Positions 22,821 to 32,885 of a stretch of 64,000 nt of DNA are shown piece by piece. The number at the start of each line of letters is the position of its first letter. Position 1 is the first letter of the stretch. The stretch covers positions 2,604,001 to 2,668,000 of the forward strand of contig NC_079246.1 in the NCBI RefSeq assembly GCF_028009165.1. Direction: 5' to 3'. This DNA is from Akanthomyces muscarius (Eukaryota > Ascomycota > Sordariomycetes > Hypocreales > Cordycipitaceae). The notes beneath the pieces are model-generated. The model had not been told where the DNA came from. It saw only the letters and a program-made list of their open reading frames with translations, and made no database searches. Both the position numbers and the translations under genes were made by a program.

Positions 22821-24205
22821 GGCGATGGAGGGCAGTGATGGAGGTGTGTTTGCGCCGACGAAGATGGAGTTGCAGAGCTATACAACGACCAGCTTGTTGG
22901 GACTGTAGCCCGAGGAATATGCTCGATATGCGGATACAGAAACAAACAAGTGCCACTCTGGTGTGGTTGTTGAAAGAGGGTATCAAATCCAGTCCTGAAA
23001 TATCGAAGTGCGACGAGCAGGCACGACTCGGAGCGCTGTCTGCAAGGCGCTAGTGACGTCGACTGTTGGCACAGTGGGTGGTGCGGATAGGGTGGGCAGT
23101 GGGCAGCTCCTTTGTGGCACGCACCAATGGCGAGCGTCAATGCCCAGTGCCGGGATGAAACTATTTGCTTGTGTGCCCGCAAAGGTCTGGACTCTATCTT
23201 GTCTCAGGAAATGCAATTGGCCGGACGCCTGGGAAAGATGCGCCAATGCTGGGCAACTGCGAATAGAGAAATATGGCAGATGTCAGCGGTGGGACACCGG
23301 GGCCCGGAAGCAGCGGCAGTTTACTGGTATTGGAGATGCCCCTTGATGTGCCGATTCCCTTGTGGTTGCGAAGGCAGCAGCAGTCTTTCGATGATTCGAA
23401 GCGAAGCAATAGAGTTATTGCTGACGAGTATTTGCAAAGCCAAGGCGGCAGAGATTGCCAGAGATTTGTAGAGGCTTGCGCAGACATTGGCGGAAGCGCT
23501 GGGAATAACCAGTGAATGAGGGCTGCAGACTCCTCCTCCAGTGGCTGAGCCTCACCGTAGCGGACCCTTGTTAGCGGATGGCTCCGCAGCCTTCAGCGCC
23601 CAACGCCCTGGCCAAGTTGGCCGCTAAGCTGTTTCAGTGCAGTCATGACCTCATGTTTTTATTTTATACTCTGCTGGTGATAACCGACCAGTACTCTCGG
23701 CGTTTGGAACCCGAATAAGGCGGCACCGGAGCCAGAGAAGGAAAAAAGAGAGAAGAAATGCTGTTGTACATCGTCATTTTGTGGTCGTGCACATCAATGG
23801 GGATTTTTCTCTTTTGCAACGATCGCCGTGGCGCAAAAGCTGCCAATCTTACTATCCCTGGTAGACCCAGGCCCGGGTCAATCCATCGGGCGCCCGATCG
23901 CAACGATACCACGACGAGCCCTGCCATCCGGGACGCGTAATCACCTCTAGGCTTTAGCGCGGGCTTGGTTGTTGAATTTCTGCGCCGGAGGGCTTACATG
24001 CCGATGCATGACCCCGAAACGGTTCAGCGATGCGGTTGGCCGGCACAGCAATTGATCAATTATAGCATCTCGTTTCTGCCGCCAAGGCCGACGCTGTTTG
24101 CATTGTACGAAGAAATGGCAGGTGGCTGCCGGCTATTGGCCATGATACTGGTAGGAAGCTGCTCTCTTACAAGATGCTGCCCCTTTTGCTAGCGCACCAC
24201 TGACA

Positions 24206-24233
24206 CTGACCACTGACCACTGACCACTGACCA
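24206..24233. repeat. Four perfect copies of a 7-mer (CTGACCA)
   Basis: CTGACCA is repeated four times without interruption. Confidence 0.9.
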
Positions 24234-24517
24234 GTACCAGCTTGCCAAGCGTCCCCTGTCATGCAACGGGATATCAACATGAGCCTATTGAAGAGCTTCC
24301 TTGATTTGTGCCCTGTAAAAAGTCAACAGTCTCCATTGTGTAGAGGATCCCCGGCAGCCAATGTCTCATTGTCTAATCAGTTGGTTGATGCAAGCCTGGG
24401 GTTTCTTACCTAGGTACGCTCAAAGGTAAAGATTTCACTAGCGCCCGTCGCCAGCGCGGACCCTCCTGTATTCCAATTAATTTTTCAGCGTCGAGCGCTA
24501 AGCTTTTTGCTCCTTCT

Positions 24518-24553
24518 CCACTGGAACCACTGGAACCACTGGAACCACTGGAA
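24518..24553. repeat. Four perfect copies of a 9-mer (CCACTGGAA)
   Basis: CCACTGGAA is repeated four times; a degenerate fifth copy follows. It lies 350 bases before the SUR7-type start codon, in the presumed promoter or leader. Confidence 0.9.
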
Positions 24554-24904
24554 ACCCACTGGCAAATGGCTGCTGCTCATCCCACCCACCCACCGCGCGT
24601 TGTCGAGCTCCTTCAAGCCCAAAGCTGCCGCCGAAGCTTCGCCTCGCCTTCCTCGCGATGACGGCACGGCCACTTTTTTTTCTCTCGACTTCTTCCACGC
24701 CATCCCATCATCTACACTCGTTTTTTCTCGCCTTCTTTGTCAAGCTGTATCTGCTAATTGTGCATTGCCATTTAATCTAACTCGGAGACGGATCGACATG
24801 CATCGATACTGAGCACGCAGCACCTCCCGACGACGCCTCAACCATAGGCCGCCCACGTCCGCACATACCGGCGCACACCAACTTCATCAACAACGCCAAC
24901 AACC

Positions 24905-25834
24905 ATGGCTCCCCCCAAGGCGCGCCGCAATACCACCTTTGTGGCCGCCCTGTGCTACCTCATCACCATTCCTTTTCTAGTCCTCGTCCTCATCGGCAAC
25001 ATCCACATCAACGGCGTTCTCAACGACATTTTCTTCTTCAAGCTCGACGTGTCCCACATCATCCCCATTGCCGTCGACAACTCGCAGCTGCTCAACTCGG
25101 TCGCGCGCAGTCTAGGTCTGCACGACTTTTACTCTGTTGGTCTGTGGAACTTTTGTGAAGGCTATCTCGATGAGTATGTTCCCCGATGAAACGCCCGTCT
25201 GGCGCAACATGCCCAATACTAACCTATTTCCAGAGGCGTCACGTATTGCTCGCGGCCAAAGCAGTTCTACTGGTTCAATCCGGTCGAGGTCCTCGTCAGT
25301 GAACTGCTCGCCGGTGCCAAAATTGCCCTCCCCGCGCAGGTCATTACCATCCTCAAGCTCTTGCGCATCGGCTCCCAGGTCATGTACGGCTGCTTCATGG
25401 CTGGCACCGTTCTCAACGCCATCCTCCTTCTCCTCACCCCCCTCGCCACCCGTCGTCGCTTGTTTTCCCTCTTCATCTCCATCATTGGACTACTGTCCGT
25501 GATTGTGCTCGTCGTTGCCTCCGTAATCGCCACCGTCATTAGCGTCGCTGCCAGGATTGCCCTCACGGCCCAAGATCAGCTCAACATTAACGCCGAAATT
25601 GGCATCAAGATGTTTGTCTTTATGTGGATCGGTAGCCTTGTCACGCTGCTCGCATTTCTGCTGCACTCGGCCATGGGCTGCTTCTGCCGGCCACAGCGGC
25701 TCAAGCGAGGCCGATCCTCGTCGTCGAAGCGCTCCAATACCAGCATGGCGGAGACAAGTAGCAGCAACAACAACCATTTCGGTGCGCTTCCTCGCTTTGT
25801 GCGACGAAACAAGGCGAGCGGCTCGACGGTGTAA
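24905..25834 (+). CDS. SUR7/PalI-family cortical membrane protein
   Basis: Two exons, 24905-25173 and 25234-25834, with a 60-bp intron (GTATGT donor, ACTAAC branch, CCAG acceptor); 289 residues. An N-terminal membrane segment (about 13-33), a loop with the WNFCEGY and later TYCSRP motifs (the W-x-F-C ... C pair that marks SUR7-type claudin-like proteins), and three further membrane segments (about 150-250) precede a basic, Ser-rich cytosolic tail. SUR7 proteins sit in eisosome/MCC patches of the plasma membrane; PalI-type relatives act in ambient pH sensing. The short tail favours SUR7 over PalI. It is flanked on both sides by secreted PLC-like proteins. Confidence 0.85.
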
Positions 25835-26477
25835 TTGACGGAGTATCGAGACCAGACTCTGGTATATATGGGACTGGGTTTTTGCATTCACAGCTCGGCG
25901 TTTGGAGGTTAGATGGATCACTACATTGGACACAGCGAATTTATTTCCGTATTTTAGCACTAAGACTAGACAGTCTTGTAAATGAAACACTCATACACGC
26001 AATGTTCAAAGTGTGATATCTAAGATGGAGTGGTGTGATGGTGAGCTTGACCATATACTATTCTGACAATGACAACGCATACAGAAGGAGCGTGAGCGAT
26101 GCTGGTACTTTGAGCATGGCAAGATGAAGAACAGATTCACCAACGTGTTTATGGAACCAGTCCTTTTTTTTGTGAAGTTTTTATTTATTTACATTTTTAT
26201 TAGTCTTTTTGTTGGGTTTTGTTTTGTTTGTATGGTAATCACTCGCGCAAAATCCGAGTTTTATTCTTTGATATGCCTCGAAACCAAACTGTCCTTCAAC
26301 TCACAAACACGATGGTGGACCCCCAAACTCCAAATTCCGAAGATTCCATTGTAAAGCGCGAGAAGAGAAACGAAATATACAGGAAAGAAAAGAGATAATG
26401 CCCGGCCGCCGGAGGAGACCACTAAAAAGTGCCCATCTCTTCACCGTGTAGGCGGCCATCATCTTTCGTCCTTTCGG
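25835..26477. other. Intergenic between convergent genes
   Basis: Holds the 3' regions of the SUR7-type and second PLC-like genes. It is AT-rich, with a T-rich block at 26165-26225, and no gene is recognised. Confidence 0.45.
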
Positions 26478-28475
26478 TTAGTTGTTGACCACGGTAGCCG
26501 AAGCGGTGCCATTGCCAACCTTTTGCAGCGTCGGCAGCATCTTGTTGCCGGAGACCTGCTCGGCGGCGGCGCCGGGGACGCGGCCGCCAAAGGTACCGCA
26601 GCGCTTGGCGACGAAGCACTGGTTGACGGCCATGGCGACGCCCCTGAGGCTGCTACCGCGGATGGCGTCCATGGCGACCCAGTTGGGGTAGCGGACGCCC
26701 TTGAAGGCTGTCCAGAAGCGCTGCACGAGCATGACCCACGCAGGCGCGTTGAGCGCGGTGATGGCCGTGCCGCCGAACAGGTCCTTGTCCTTCAGCGTGA
26801 GCAGCAGGTCGGCCTCGTACAGCTCCTGGGCGCGGCCGTCCTTGCGGTGCTGCTGTAGGGCCGCGACCTGGTCGTACAGCATGTGGTACTCGTCGTCCTT
26901 GTTGGACCACTGCCGGAAGACGGGCAGCTCCGCAGGCGTGACGAAGCCCTTCCTGGCGCCGGGCCAGTCGTACCCGTCCGGCAGGCCGGGGATGCGGTCC
27001 TCGGGCATGCGGATGACGACCGCGGACTTGCCGCTGCCGATAATGTCGGCGATCGGCATCTGAGTCACGTCCTTGCCAGGGACGAGCACGGCGCGGTGCT
27101 TGAGGCGCTTGAAGCTGTCAATGACCTTGCTGACACCCTCACCCTGGAGCGGCTTGAAGTCTTTGCCGTTGCGCAGCTCCTTGCCGTTGACGTCGAGGAT
27201 GATGAGCTCGCCGGGGAAGTCGTCGTTGAACTTGTTGATCTGCGCAACCAGCGAGTCGTGCGAGACGCCGGTGGTACCCCTGAACCCGCTCGCAATCATG
27301 GGGCTGCGACTCTTCGGGGTGCTGCCGTAGCTCTCCCAGATGCTGCCGTCCTTGTCGAGCAGCGGGCTGAGGTCGAGGACACGCACGCCGCCAACCTTGA
27401 GCTGGTAGTAGACGCTAAAGTCCTGTGTAAAGGTGTTGATGCGGTTGCCGACGCCGTAGCGCTTGTGGGTCGTGTACATGCCGGCGCGGTGCGATCGGGG
27501 CAGCATGACGTCGCGCAGCGTGTACTCGCCAATGTCGTCCATCATCGAGTGCATCCAATTGGGCGGCGCGTCGTTGGCGTAGAAGCGGCCCTCGACGCCG
27601 GTGAGGTAAAAGGTGGCGCACTCGACGCCGCGGTCGACTCCGAGATCGACGACGCTGCCGCACTGGCCACTGTCGCTGAGGCCGACCGTCTCGAGCGCGC
27701 CGCCGTACTGGACCGTCACTTTGTGAGGGAACCCAGGGTGGATCGTGAGGGTGAGCCACATCTCTTCCTTGGTGCCGATGAGGTTGTAGCGGACCTCGGC
27801 GTGGGCATCGTCGTCGCTCATTTCGGCCTTCCAGGTAATCGATCGACCGGGCTGGAGGACAGATGGAAGCTGAATGCTGAAGCTGGCACTGACATCCTCG
27901 CCTTCCACGGTCATGAGTTCCCAACGGTAGGGTGTGCCGTTGAGGAGGCCGAGCCAGAATCCGGTCTGACTCTGGGAGTAGGCCAGCTGTTTGATGGTCT
28001 CCCGCTCATCTTTGGTAATCTCGAGGGCGCGGGAGCGGACGCTCTTCTCTTCGCCTTCGACTTCTGTGGGAATTTTCACGTGCAGAGTGCTATTGAGGAA
28101 TGCAATGCCGGTTTGACTGAAGGCGGTGTCTTTGGCTGGACCGGCAAGCTCCTGGTCTGGGGCGTCGGGCTGGAACGTTTTCATCTGCTCGGCTGCAATA
28201 CCAAAGCGGCTGAGATCATCCTCGGACACGGCCTCATGGTTGTCCTCGGAGGTAAGCCATTTGGCAGTGCTAAGAGGCGTGAAGGAAGCAGTCTTCGCCT
28301 TGTCTGCGTTGGCGAGGCTAGGGGTAGAGGTCAAAGTAAAACTGGCGCTTTCAGTGGCGGACGCAGTGGTGCCGACGCTGTCAGCCGCCGGAAATGGAGC
28401 GCATCGGGCAAGAGACAAGAGCCCGGCTGTGGCAACCGCGAGCGTCTTGATACGGCGAGATTTGGTGTAAACCAT
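26478..28475 (-). CDS. Secreted PLC-like phosphodiesterase, larger type
   Basis: Single exon, 665 residues from the ATG at 28475; an upstream ATG in frame at 28523 would displace the signal peptide (about 1-25, ending SLARCA). Residues 30-300 form an N-terminal beta-rich region. Then comes a PLC-like TIM barrel starting near 335 with TLRDVMLPRSHRAGM, where SHR replaces the usual THD/SHN around the catalytic histidine. GVRVLDLSPLL and ELIILDVNGKE follow as barrel strands that normally carry acidic residues. The C terminus has no strong hydrophobic tail, so the protein is probably soluble and secreted. Substrate is unknown; the family is related to phosphatidylinositol-specific phospholipase C. 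Confidence 0.8.
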   Translation of the reverse strand: MVYTKSRRIKTLAVATAGLLSLARCAPFPAADSVGTTASATESASFTLTSTPSLANADKAKTASFTPLSTAKWLTSEDNHEAVSEDDLSRFGIAAEQMKTFQPDAPDQELAGPAKDTAFSQTGIAFLNSTLHVKIPTEVEGEEKSVRSRALEITKDERETIKQLAYSQSQTGFWLGLLNGTPYRWELMTVEGEDVSASFSIQLPSVLQPGRSITWKAEMSDDDAHAEVRYNLIGTKEEMWLTLTIHPGFPHKVTVQYGGALETVGLSDSGQCGSVVDLGVDRGVECATFYLTGVEGRFYANDAPPNWMHSMMDDIGEYTLRDVMLPRSHRAGMYTTHKRYGVGNRINTFTQDFSVYYQLKVGGVRVLDLSPLLDKDGSIWESYGSTPKSRSPMIASGFRGTTGVSHDSLVAQINKFNDDFPGELIILDVNGKELRNGKDFKPLQGEGVSKVIDSFKRLKHRAVLVPGKDVTQMPIADIIGSGKSAVVIRMPEDRIPGLPDGYDWPGARKGFVTPAELPVFRQWSNKDDEYHMLYDQVAALQQHRKDGRAQELYEADLLLTLKDKDLFGGTAITALNAPAWVMLVQRFWTAFKGVRYPNWVAMDAIRGSSLRGVAMAVNQCFVAKRCGTFGGRVPGAAAEQVSGNKMLPTLQKVGNGTASATVVNN

Positions 28476-29008
28476 TGTTGCTTGCACCTGGCCTGTTGTG
28501 GTTGAGTGCACGTGGTCGAGCAAATCAAAGTTGGCCGCTGGGCCAGGAGAAAGATACTAGATGTAAGGGGCAGCAAGCAGAGTGAGTGACTGGGTACGAG
28601 AAACGAGGGAAATAGTGAATGATGATGAGGGAAATAGTAGGATAGTCTGGGACGTTGGCGACTTTTATGTTAAACCTAGATACTTGGCAAACCAACAGCT
28701 GGCGCAGAACTGCGCCATTTCCATTACAAGGTTTTGCGGCGGACAGTCGTAGTCTCTGGGGCGAAATTGGTCTTCAAAGGCGTAGTGTGGCGTTGAAGCA
28801 AGGCTGTCCATCAAATTGCATTGGCCGTCGAGAAAGTTGTGCTGACGCCTCAAAATATACTTCACAAGAGGAAACGCCAAGCCACGGAATTTGTAGGAAG
28901 GTGTACCAATGTTCACAGAGTCATTGACAGATGCAAACTAGAATATCATCATCGTTCATCATTATGCAACTAGAATGTACCCACCAACTGTGCAGAGCAT
29001 ATGCAAAT
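28476..29008. other. Intergenic, nothing recognised
   Basis: Promoter side of the larger PLC-like gene and 3' side of the CSN3 gene. No gene seen. Confidence 0.45.
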
Positions 29009-30607
29009 CTAACCATGCGCCATAATACCAGTCATGAGGTCTTCGTCCTCAATCTGGCTGTCGAATCCAACACCGGCATCAGGGCCTTCCTTATCAGCTC
29101 TTCTTTGTTCAACGACCATGTACTTAACATACTCTTTCTTTTCGCTCAAGCGGTCATTCACATCCTTGTATTGTGTGTTGAGAGCTGTTATGCGAGCGTG
29201 GCTGGTAGCAATTTCGCGTGCAAAGTTTTCTTCCGTTAGCACCGACGCAGCGCCTCCAAACTTTAGAAAGCTTCCCGCGGTACCATCAATCTCCAGGGTT
29301 CCATTCAGCATACCAGAAGCCAGCATGCTTTGAATCAGAGAAATCACGTCTTCGTCCGTCTCTAATTGCTCTCCTGTCTGGGCGCTGCAAGTCAGTCGTC
29401 TGACTTGGCCGATGGAGACCTCGGTAAAGATCTTTCGCAGATTGATGATCTGCCATTTTTGGTATGCAGACAAGACTTCAGCAATTAGACTCGCAGTGAC
29501 GTCTTCTTGCCAGATTTCTTCATTCTGCTCCGCCAACTCCTTCAGCTGTTTGGCCTGTGGAGAGACGAACAAGGTTGCAAGTGTTTTGTATTCGGCGCTG
29601 AGTGAGTTGTAGGTTGCTATAGGTTGTGCCGAAGTGTAGGAAGGAAGAACCGGATTTTTGCCAGATTTCAGAAGTCCAACCAAAACCCATCTCTTGTGGC
29701 AATCTGCCATCACTTTGCTTACACCACGGTCCTTGATAGGGTGTGTAACGACCTGCTCCAGGGCGGCAAAGGCCTTGCCCCATTCTCGTCGGCTTAAATA
29801 CGCGAGGGATCTGAAATAATTGTACTCCAACACATGACCGCTCTTGAAACTGGATGTAAGGCCTGTAGCTGTGGAAACGTAGCCGGCGGGTGTGAGGCTA
29901 GGGTCACACAGCGGTCGTGAATCTCGTGCGTCACGCGCTTCCCGAGTGGACGCCATGATCGGATAGCAGGTAATTTCTTTGTCCAGAACTTCTAGCGCTG
30001 GCTCCAAAACATTCGACTCAACGGCCAGTCTCGCTAGGTTAAGATGTGTAGATGTAAATATGGTTCCGGTCGGGTCGATGCGTAGAATCGCGATCGATAG
30101 CAGCTCGATGGCAACTGCCGGCTACATTCATGTCAGAATAGACCCTGGGTGACTCAGAACCCTACTTACCGAAAACCATGTCCCGGAAGAAATGGTGTCT
30201 AATAACTGCCGGAACGGACCGCCAGCGTAGCGGATCTGGACCGGGTCGAAGTGCGTCAAGAAGACCACAATTTTATCCATAACAGCTCGCTTGCCGAAAT
30301 TGCTCGGCAATGACCCAGTGGTCATCATCATGTCGATGACGTACAAATATCCGATTGAGTTCGTGGAGGGATCGATAACCTGGAGTGCAAGGGTCACGGT
30401 TAGCTAGGCGAGCTGTTGGGCAAACATAGCGGCGACGCAGCCTACCTCGAACGCTCGTCGCGGATCATCTCGCAGTGCCGCCTTGGACGCCTGCGGCATA
30501 TCGCCGGTGCCTGATATATAGCCTCTGATCTCAGCATCACGCCTCTTGACGGTCTCGCTGGCGCCTGGGTCAGCGAGGCTGTTGAGAATCGCAAGAGCGT
30601 GATCCAT
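29009..30607 (-). CDS. csn3: COP9 signalosome complex subunit 3
   Basis: Three exons: 30446-30607, 30170-30379 and 29009-30121, with introns of 66 and 48 bp; 494 residues, frame-consistent and of normal CSN3 length. Spliced joints read DPRRAFEVIDPSTNS and TWFSPAVAIELLS. The protein is mostly helical repeats, with FKSGHVLEYNYFRSLAYL near 220 and a C-terminal PCI domain (about 290-420) including IINLRKIFTEVSIGQV and a winged-helix segment LNGTLEIDG. The COP9 signalosome removes NEDD8 from cullin-RING ligases in nucleus and cytosol; in filamentous fungi it also affects development, light response and secondary metabolism. Conserved single-copy gene; no link to its neighbours is implied. Confidence 0.9.
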
Positions 30608-31170
30608 CTTGGCGGTGGTCTGGTGTTTGAAAGAGGGCGGGCTGCCCGCCGATCAATGTGGCCTCGCGGCAGTAGTTATTGCTGATTCGAAGCTGACAAA
30701 AAAAACAATATTTAATCAAGCAAACTATTTCTCCAATGAATCGCCCCGCAGGATGATGAGCAGTCGACGTCGATGTGTTTCGTGGGGTTGCGAGATCTGG
30801 AAGCTGGCCAAAGTTAGACCGGAGCTTCAGGCAACAGCTACCCCGCCAGCCCTGTTCACAGTGTCAACGCGCAGTATTCACACCTCCTACGTGCACTGGT
30901 GGAGGATGCCTTAGCGCTAACAAGTGCTACACCAGAGCACATCACAAATCATTTACCAAAATATAAAAATATGTATTCAAAGCGCCATATTCCACCATTA
31001 CTATACATTCCGTCTAATATGCACCGTTATGCCCGAAGAGCCCTTGATAATTATGCCACCAACCACCAACCTCCAACAACAGCCAACAAAGTACCATGTC
31101 CCAGCAAATGCTCTTTAATAGTCAAATCCCATCCAAATGCGCAAATGAAAAACCCAGTCGCTGTCTTTTC
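30608..31170. other. Intergenic, nothing recognised
   Basis: Promoter of CSN3 and 3' region of the CCCH gene. AT-rich in 30930-31020; no gene recognised. Confidence 0.45.
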
Positions 31171-32290
31171 CTAATAAGCACGTCTAGGCCCTCGAACGAA
31201 CGGCACGATGCCGTTTTGCATCCACTGTGAGCCCGAAGGCTTCCAGCTGCTAGGCCCCGAGGCGAAGCTGGTTTGTCCGTACGAATGGTCTCTTGGTGGC
31301 AGGCCGTGTTGCTGTTCAAAAGCAACCGCGTGATGGCTGCGGCCTCGAGATGCCTCACTGCTGCCTAGCTGTGGCGTTGCACACCCCATACGCGATGGCG
31401 AGGTCGACTGCGAGCCAGTGCCCAGGCCTCGACGTGACGAGTTTTGCTCCTCGGTACGCTTCTTCCACCACGCCGGAAATCCATGGAAGAGGCCGAGCGA
31501 TCGTTGCGTAGCCTCGTCCTGGGGCATCTCGTGCTTGAACTTGCAGCCCTGCTGTGTGAAGGCGCAAACGCCCTCGTGAATCCACTTGTCGCAGTATATC
31601 TTGATCTTTCTGCTCGATTTGGGGCTTGTGGCAACAATGCAGTCGATTTGATTCTGGTACTCATAAAATTAGTACATAATTCTATGGTCAAGATACAAGG
31701 CATGGTTACCTGGAGATTGTCTGGCAGAGGCGTGGGCTGCTACCAACATCAATCACTGATACTCAGTCGTTGCAGGGTTGGCCGCTTACCTTTGGGGTAG
31801 AGACTCGATGATGTTCCTTTGCATTCTGGAGACGCAGCTTTTCGAGCGGTTGAAGTATCACCATGCCGTCGTGCTCCTCCTCTCGTCCCGGAACTCCTTT
31901 CATCGGAGGTAGCATGTCCGCGGGTATCAACCGTGTGAATTGCCCGTTACCACGATCAAGATAGTAGCAGTAAGAAGTCGATGTATTTCCGTCAAACGCG
32001 TAACTCAAAAGCCCGGCGCCTGCTGGCAGCGACTCAAAGTTTGAGCCCACGCTTGCTCGCGACGAGGACGACGTGTGCTGGCTGGCAGTGGTCGAGCTAC
32101 CAACACCGTCCTGCTGGGTGCTCCCTCGCGAACTCAGGGAGGCACTGTCACACGGCGAGCTCTGAGAAGAGTGCTGGACGTTCCAAATTCTATTCATGTT
32201 GTAGCCAAAGTGCTGTTCTCTCGGCTGTGGTGGTGTCGTGAATGGCGCTGGATCGGGCAGCGAAGCAGTCGTGGTGCTGGAGAATGCCAT
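31171..32290 (-). CDS. CCCH-type zinc-finger protein with a 30-nt microexon
   Basis: Three exons: 31790-32290, 31710-31739 and 31171-31653; 337 residues. The middle exon is only 30 nt and encodes QPTPLPDNLQ; it has GT/AG borders on both sides and keeps the frame. Residues 1-100 are Ser/Gln-rich and disordered. A conserved middle (about 95-150) reads YCYYLDRGNGQFTRLIPADMLPP. One zinc finger, CX8CX6CX3H, uses Cys198, Cys207, Cys214 and His218; such fingers bind RNA or occasionally DNA. The C-terminal 110 residues are again low complexity and end GPRRAY. I know relatives of this layout from sordariomycetes as unnamed CCCH proteins. A longer start at 32455 is possible but adds atypical sequence. 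Confidence 0.8.
31710..31739 (-). other. Predicted 30-nt microexon
   Basis: Lies between introns 31740-31789 (50 bp, GTAAGC to GTAG) and 31654-31709 (56 bp, GTAACC to CCAG, TACTAAT branch). Skipping it removes ten residues without a frame change, directly before the zinc finger. Confidence 0.65.
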
Positions 32291-32885
32291 GTCGTAAACG
32301 TTTTCGTGGCGGGGATGATGCAGGAACAATAAAAGTGCGTTTGATGCAGTTTTAAGTACAATGCAAACCACTGGCTGTTTCGTCGAAGGCCTTTGAGCTG
32401 GTCTTTGCGCTGGCACTTCCGTTCGCTGGTCCGAGAGCTGGCAAGCGTGACACAAGCCACAGAGCGCCCGCTGTATGATGTTATATGATAATGCAGAAAA
32501 ACGTTTGTGTAGCAGTACAGGAAATGAGTCCCAAACATAAAACAGAGGAAATTATCAAATACAAGTCACATTAAAGGAGTCACCGCACGACAGGACATGC
32601 ATGTCACTGGGCACTTGACACGGCTCGCCACACGCATGGCTGCCTGGGCTGGCTGGCTGCAGGCGGACCACTAGTTATGAGGCAAACGTCAGGCCGGACA
32701 ATGTTAATGCTCAAACCGCAAAGGGAAAGTGGTAATATCTTTTCATGGGTAATAATAAAGTAAAGTCGATGAAACAATAGCCAGCCAGATAAGCAAATTC
32801 CATCTCATCATTCATCCTGAGCTCGTCACCGATTCGCGCCACATCCAGCTGTTTATATAGCAAGACATTGTTTTTTCGCAAGCAA
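32291..32885. other. Intergenic, nothing recognised
   Basis: Promoter side of the CCCH gene and 3' region of the SNF2 remodeler. No gene recognised. Confidence 0.45.

Larger units (their letters stand above)
22821..24904. other. Divergent intergenic region with two short tandem repeats
   Basis: 2.1 kb between the divergent PLC-like and SUR7-type genes. No gene recognised. Two minisatellite-like repeats lie in it (24206-24233 and 24518-24553). The last 100 bases are C-rich leader sequence before the ATG at 24905. Confidence 0.45.

Noticed and set aside
26883..28505. 540-codon plus-strand frame antisense to the larger PLC-like gene
   Set aside because: Same cause: long frame opposite a highly biased coding exon, with no recognisable motif.
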